DNA from: Frigoriglobus tundricola
GTDB lineage: Bacteria > Planctomycetota > Planctomycetia > Gemmatales > Gemmataceae
Reading direction: 5' to 3'
NCBI RefSeq assembly: GCF_013128195.2
Contig: NZ_CP053452.2
Span: 1,364,001 to 1,428,000, forward strand
Length of the DNA: 64,000 nt
Positions 59,987 through 64,000 of the stretch are shown here, one piece after another; the first letter of the stretch is position 1, and each line of letters begins with the position of its first letter. The notes under the pieces were generated by a model. That model was not told where the DNA came from. It saw only the letters and a program-made list of their open reading frames with translations, and searched no databases. Both the position numbers and the translations under genes were made by a program.

Positions 59987-60400
59987 CTACTCCGGGCCGG
60001 ACCCCATATCCAAGTCGGCGCACAGGCGCGACTCGGTGGCAATGCGCTCCGCCCGGACGTTCAGGGCCTCCGACAGCACCGCCACGACGCGCTCCCAACC
60101 GTCCGCCGGCACCTCGGCACCGGCTCCCCGTAGCTTATCAGCAACCAGTTCCCACAACTGACCGGCCGTCAGTCCGACCCGCGCGCCTGTCGTCCATCCG
60201 GCGAAGTCGGCCGCAGTGAGCGGCATGCCGAACGCCCGCTCGACGCGAAATACTATGTCGAGCCAATCCACGCCCCACAGTTCCGGCAATTCCAGCCACT
60301 TTCGGCGGAGTTCGACCCAACACCAAAGCCCGGCGGCGAATTTGAGGACCGCCAACGCTCCGCAGGCCCAACCGAACGCCCACCGGAGCCATTCACCCAT
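59987..60400 (-). CDS. membrane-anchored acyl-carrier-protein-like protein, cassette 12
   Basis: The 137-residue protein (ATG 60400, AAGGG upstream) has a hydrophobic start (WLRWAFGWACGALAVLKFAA) that can anchor it to the membrane. The rest resembles an acyl carrier protein fold: ELWGVDWLDIVFRVERAFGM sits where ACPs have DSLDxVELVMxxEExFxI, and VLSEALNVRAERIATESRL looks like an ACP first helix and loop. The phosphopantetheine-bearing Ser is not present (GVDWLD in place of GxDSLD), so it should not carry an acyl arm in the normal way. Confidence 0.6.
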   Translation of the reverse strand: MGEWLRWAFGWACGALAVLKFAAGLWCWVELRRKWLELPELWGVDWLDIVFRVERAFGMPLTAADFAGWTTGARVGLTAGQLWELVADKLRGAGAEVPADGWERVVAVLSEALNVRAERIATESRLCADLDMGSGPE

Positions 60401-60424
60401 CCCCTGTGCCCTTCTGTGGCCGCG

Positions 60425-60487
60425 GCCGAAGCGACTCGGTCACCCGACAACGCGTGTATCGCGGTCCGGTGCCGCGCCCGGTTCGGC
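60425..60487 (-). repeat. attC-like site 12 (shortened)
   Basis: Only 63 bp, from GCCGAAG to GTTCGGC. The right arm CGCGG-T-CCGGTG is intact; the left arm is reduced to TCACCCGA. Confidence 0.6.
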
Positions 60488-60503
60488 GTCTTGATCCGCA
60501 ACC

Positions 60504-60974
60504 TCAGCAGACCAAGATCGTCAGCCCGGCCCTCTGCGCTGCGGCGACCGCGTACGCACGGGCGATGCCCTCGAAGGCCGTCGAGAAGTCGTCCCGGCCC
60601 TTCTTGTACTGAACCCACCCCGGCCGCGACTTCCGCAGACGGCCGATCACCTCTCCCGGCGGGAACGCCCGGATCGCGGCGACAATGGCCGCCACCGTCG
60701 GGGGGCTGACGAGGGCATAGTAAGTGCCGTCTCCCTCGTCCTCGGGTTGATCCGGCAACACCCCCAAGCACCACTCGATCGGCCGCTCCGCGACATCGCC
60801 TTGCACGATGAATCTCAGCGGCCCCGGCTCGTCGCGGTACAGCTCGTGGAAGTTATACCAAAGCGGGTGCAGGTCGAACCGCTCGCGGTCGCCCGACACC
60901 GGGGCGTCACGGTCGGCCTGGAGCCGGGCGAAATCCTCGGCCGGCAGCACGGTCATCGACGCCCATTGGCTCAT
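60504..60974 (-). CDS. DUF1877-like protein, cassette 13
   Basis: I start at ATG 60974, eight bases after AGGAGGG and 19 bases from attC-13. The 156-residue product has LHPLWYNFHELYRDEPGPLR in the place of the DUF1877 KAWHALHYLLTG motif, and YYALVSPPTVAAIVAAIRA in the place of the ARYLSPEEVAEIA motif, so a YfbM/DUF1877-type fold is likely but not sure. The function of that family is unknown. The stop is 17 bases before attC-12. Confidence 0.6.
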   Translation of the reverse strand: MSQWASMTVLPAEDFARLQADRDAPVSGDRERFDLHPLWYNFHELYRDEPGPLRFIVQGDVAERPIEWCLGVLPDQPEDEGDGTYYALVSPPTVAAIVAAIRAFPPGEVIGRLRKSRPGWVQYKKGRDDFSTAFEGIARAYAVAAAQRAGLTILVC

Positions 60975-60992
60975 CGGGTGCGCCCTCCTGCC

Positions 60993-61102
60993 GCCGAGCA
61001 AATCAGCTCACCGGCCCGGCGCAATACCAGTGTGCGGCAACCGGAACCGGCGAGCAACGAGAAACGAACTACGCGGGCGGGTCCGGTTCGGCGCCTTGGG
61101 CC
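60993..61102 (-). repeat. attC-like site 13 (long type, right end unclear)
   Basis: Left core GCCGAGC, left arm CACCGGCCCGGC, right arm GCGGG-T-CCGGTT. A GTTCGGC lies at 61086-61092, while alignment with other sites puts the end near 61102. Confidence 0.65.
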
Positions 61103-61413
61103 GTATCGGTGATAGCCGATAGCACCTGCTCGGCCAACCACTCATAGTCGCGGATCAGCGGGCCGACCCGATTGCGCTCCCGGCCCGATGCCTCGATCAG
61201 CCCGCGGGCCAAATCGCGGATCGCTCCGGTCCGGTCGCCCGCCGCCACCCCGCGCCGGGCCAGTGAGCCGTACCGCCGCAAGCAGGTCTCGGCGATCGCG
61301 GCTTGGCCCTGGGGCCGCCAGTCGGCGACGGGGCAGCCGGCCTCCCAGGCCGTTGCGACGGCCCCGACCGCGCGCCGGCGGACCACCTCGGGGACCGGCT
61401 TCGCCTTCGACAC
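61069..61413 (-). CDS. hypothetical protein, cassette 14
   Basis: From GTG 61413 (GGGGGG upstream, 17 bases from attC-14) the protein has 114 residues. It is helical and basic (SKAKPVPEVVRRRAVGAVAT, LARRGVAAGDRTGAIRDLAR) with no recognised domain; DNA or RNA binding is conceivable. A frame to 61986 is open but only mirrors the sigma-factor gene. The tail AEPDPPA and stop lie in attC-13. It is the most proximal cassette seen. Confidence 0.6.
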   Translation of the reverse strand: MSKAKPVPEVVRRRAVGAVATAWEAGCPVADWRPQGQAAIAETCLRRYGSLARRGVAAGDRTGAIRDLARGLIEASGRERNRVGPLIRDYEWLAEQVLSAITDTAQGAEPDPPA

Positions 61414-61429
61414 CGCTGCGCCCCCCGCC

Positions 61430-61492
61430 GCCGAACGAACCCGCGCACCGGCCGCGCCCGCCGCGATCGGTGGAACAAAGTACCCGTCCGGC
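61430..61492 (-). repeat. attC-like site 14 (short, degenerate, array edge)
   Basis: From GCCGAAC to GTCCGGC, 63 bp. Left arm GCACCGGCCGCG pairs loosely with CGCGATCGGTGG. It is the last copy before the sigma-factor gene, on the side where an attI would be expected. Confidence 0.5.
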
Positions 61493-61557
61493 GGCGATGC
61501 TGACGCCCGCCGCGCTTTCGGTGTACCCGGTGCAGGCGGGTCGGTACATTCACCTCC

Positions 61558-62103
61558 ATGTCCGACGTAACCCGCCTCCTCGCCGCCGCCGCGGCCGGTG
61601 ACCACTGGGCCGCCGCCGATCTTCTGCCGCTCGTGTACAACGAGTTGCGGAAGCTGGCGGCCGCGCGCATGGCCGCCGAAAACCCCGGTCACACGCTCGA
61701 CGGCACCGCCCTCGTGCACGAAGCGTACCTCCGCCTCGTCGGCGACCAGCACTTCGACGGCCGCGGGCACTTCTTCGCCGCCGCGGCCGAGGCCATGCGC
61801 CGCATCCTGGTGAACCACGCCAGCGACCGCAAGCGCCTCAAGCGCGGAGGGGGCCGAACGCGCGTGGAACTCCTCGACCAGCCCGCCTCTCTCGCCGAAG
61901 ACCCCGACCTCGTCCTCTCGCTCGACGACCTCCTCACGCGGCTCGACGCCGACGACCCCGCCGCGGCCCGACTCGCCCATCTCCACCTGTTCAGCGGGCT
62001 GAGCGTGGAGGAGGCCGGCGACGCCCTGGGGATGTCACGGGCGGTGGCCTACCGGAACTGGAAGTACGCCCGCGCCTGGCTCCGCGACGCCCTCGGCAAA
62101 TAA
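61558..62103 (+). CDS. ECF-type RNA polymerase sigma factor, planctomycete group
   Basis: The 181-residue protein has sigma region 2 (LVYNELRKLAAARMAAENPG, TALVHEAYLRLVG, HFFAAAAEAMRRILVNHA), which fits the TIGR02999-type sigma group common in planctomycetes and acidobacteria. Region 4 follows, with LFSGLSVEEAGDALGMSRA as the DNA-binding helix-turn-helix. It stands 69 bases before a Ser/Thr kinase-WD40 gene, the standard pairing, where the kinase is thought to control the sigma factor. No anti-sigma gene is present. Confidence 0.9.
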   Translation: MSDVTRLLAAAAAGDHWAAADLLPLVYNELRKLAAARMAAENPGHTLDGTALVHEAYLRLVGDQHFDGRGHFFAAAAEAMRRILVNHASDRKRLKRGGGRTRVELLDQPASLAEDPDLVLSLDDLLTRLDADDPAAARLAHLHLFSGLSVEEAGDALGMSRAVAYRNWKYARAWLRDALGK

Positions 62104-62172
62104 TCCGGAATCCGCGAGACGCTTTTCCGCCCAACGGGGCATTGTGGGTAGACCCCGAACCCGAGGTACGCC

Positions 62173-64000
<1,828 letters not shown>

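Noticed and set aside
61414-61986. Long N-terminus of the cassette 14 protein
   Set aside because: It is the complementary reading of the ECF sigma-factor gene and crosses attC-14.

Overview
The window is high-GC, densely coded DNA that looks like a chromosome segment of a planctomycete of the Gemmataceae (Gemmata type). The inference rests on protein families: prepilin-like DUF1559 proteins, DUF1549/DUF1553 and DUF1501 pairs, a TIGR02996 repeat-companion domain with leucine-rich repeats, planctomycete ECF sigma factors next to Ser/Thr kinase-WD40 proteins, and a kinase fused to a tubulin-like domain. The species cannot be named from the sequence alone.

Left part (1-26.1 kb), mostly core genes: a hybrid histidine kinase (cut by the window edge), a PilZ protein, RNase E/G (frameshifted in a GC repeat) beside the radical-SAM-linked TIGR03936 protein, a minus-strand hpf-ptsN-ptsH-ptsI block, tRNA-Gly(CCC), a four-gene plus-strand cluster of peptide-ligase type enzymes (esterase, ATP-grasp, circularly permuted ATP-grasp, GCS2), nicotinate phosphoribosyltransferase and glutamine-dependent NAD synthase (NAD salvage), three WD40 proteins, a broken VapBC-like pair and a DUF255 thioredoxin-like protein.

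Middle (26.3-47.1 kb): ftsH; an IS630 element; a lower-GC island with an ApeA-like (candidate anti-phage) protein; a kinase-tubulin fusion; a run of secreted or surface planctomycete genes (DUF1559, lipoprotein, DUF1559, DUF1553, DUF1501, EF-hand protein); a DUF72 gene; and an IS3 element into which a second IS630 element has jumped, flanked by two truncated genes.

Right part (47.3-61.5 kb), the most striking region: a long series of small minus-strand genes separated by about 14 copies of a 60-115 bp imperfect palindrome. The copies have GCCGAAC/GTTCGGC-type ends and one unpaired T in the right arm. They have the layout of integron attC recombination sites, with one gene per cassette, all genes in one direction, starts a few tens of bases after one site and stops inside or just before the next. 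No integrase is in the window, so this would be a CALIN or the distal part of a sedentary chromosomal integron. At least six cassette genes run into the repeat and so share an encoded C-terminal tail like AAPDPAT. Cassette cargo includes a macro-domain protein, a VOC-fold protein, DUF4240-like and DUF1877-like proteins, an ACP-like membrane protein, an ATP-grasp protein and several unknowns. A 2.7 kb kinase-lectin gene without recognisable sites interrupts the array.

The window ends with an ECF sigma factor and the start of a Ser/Thr kinase-WD40 protein on the plus strand. Several intergenic gaps carry long perfect or near-perfect hairpins made of short repeated words.
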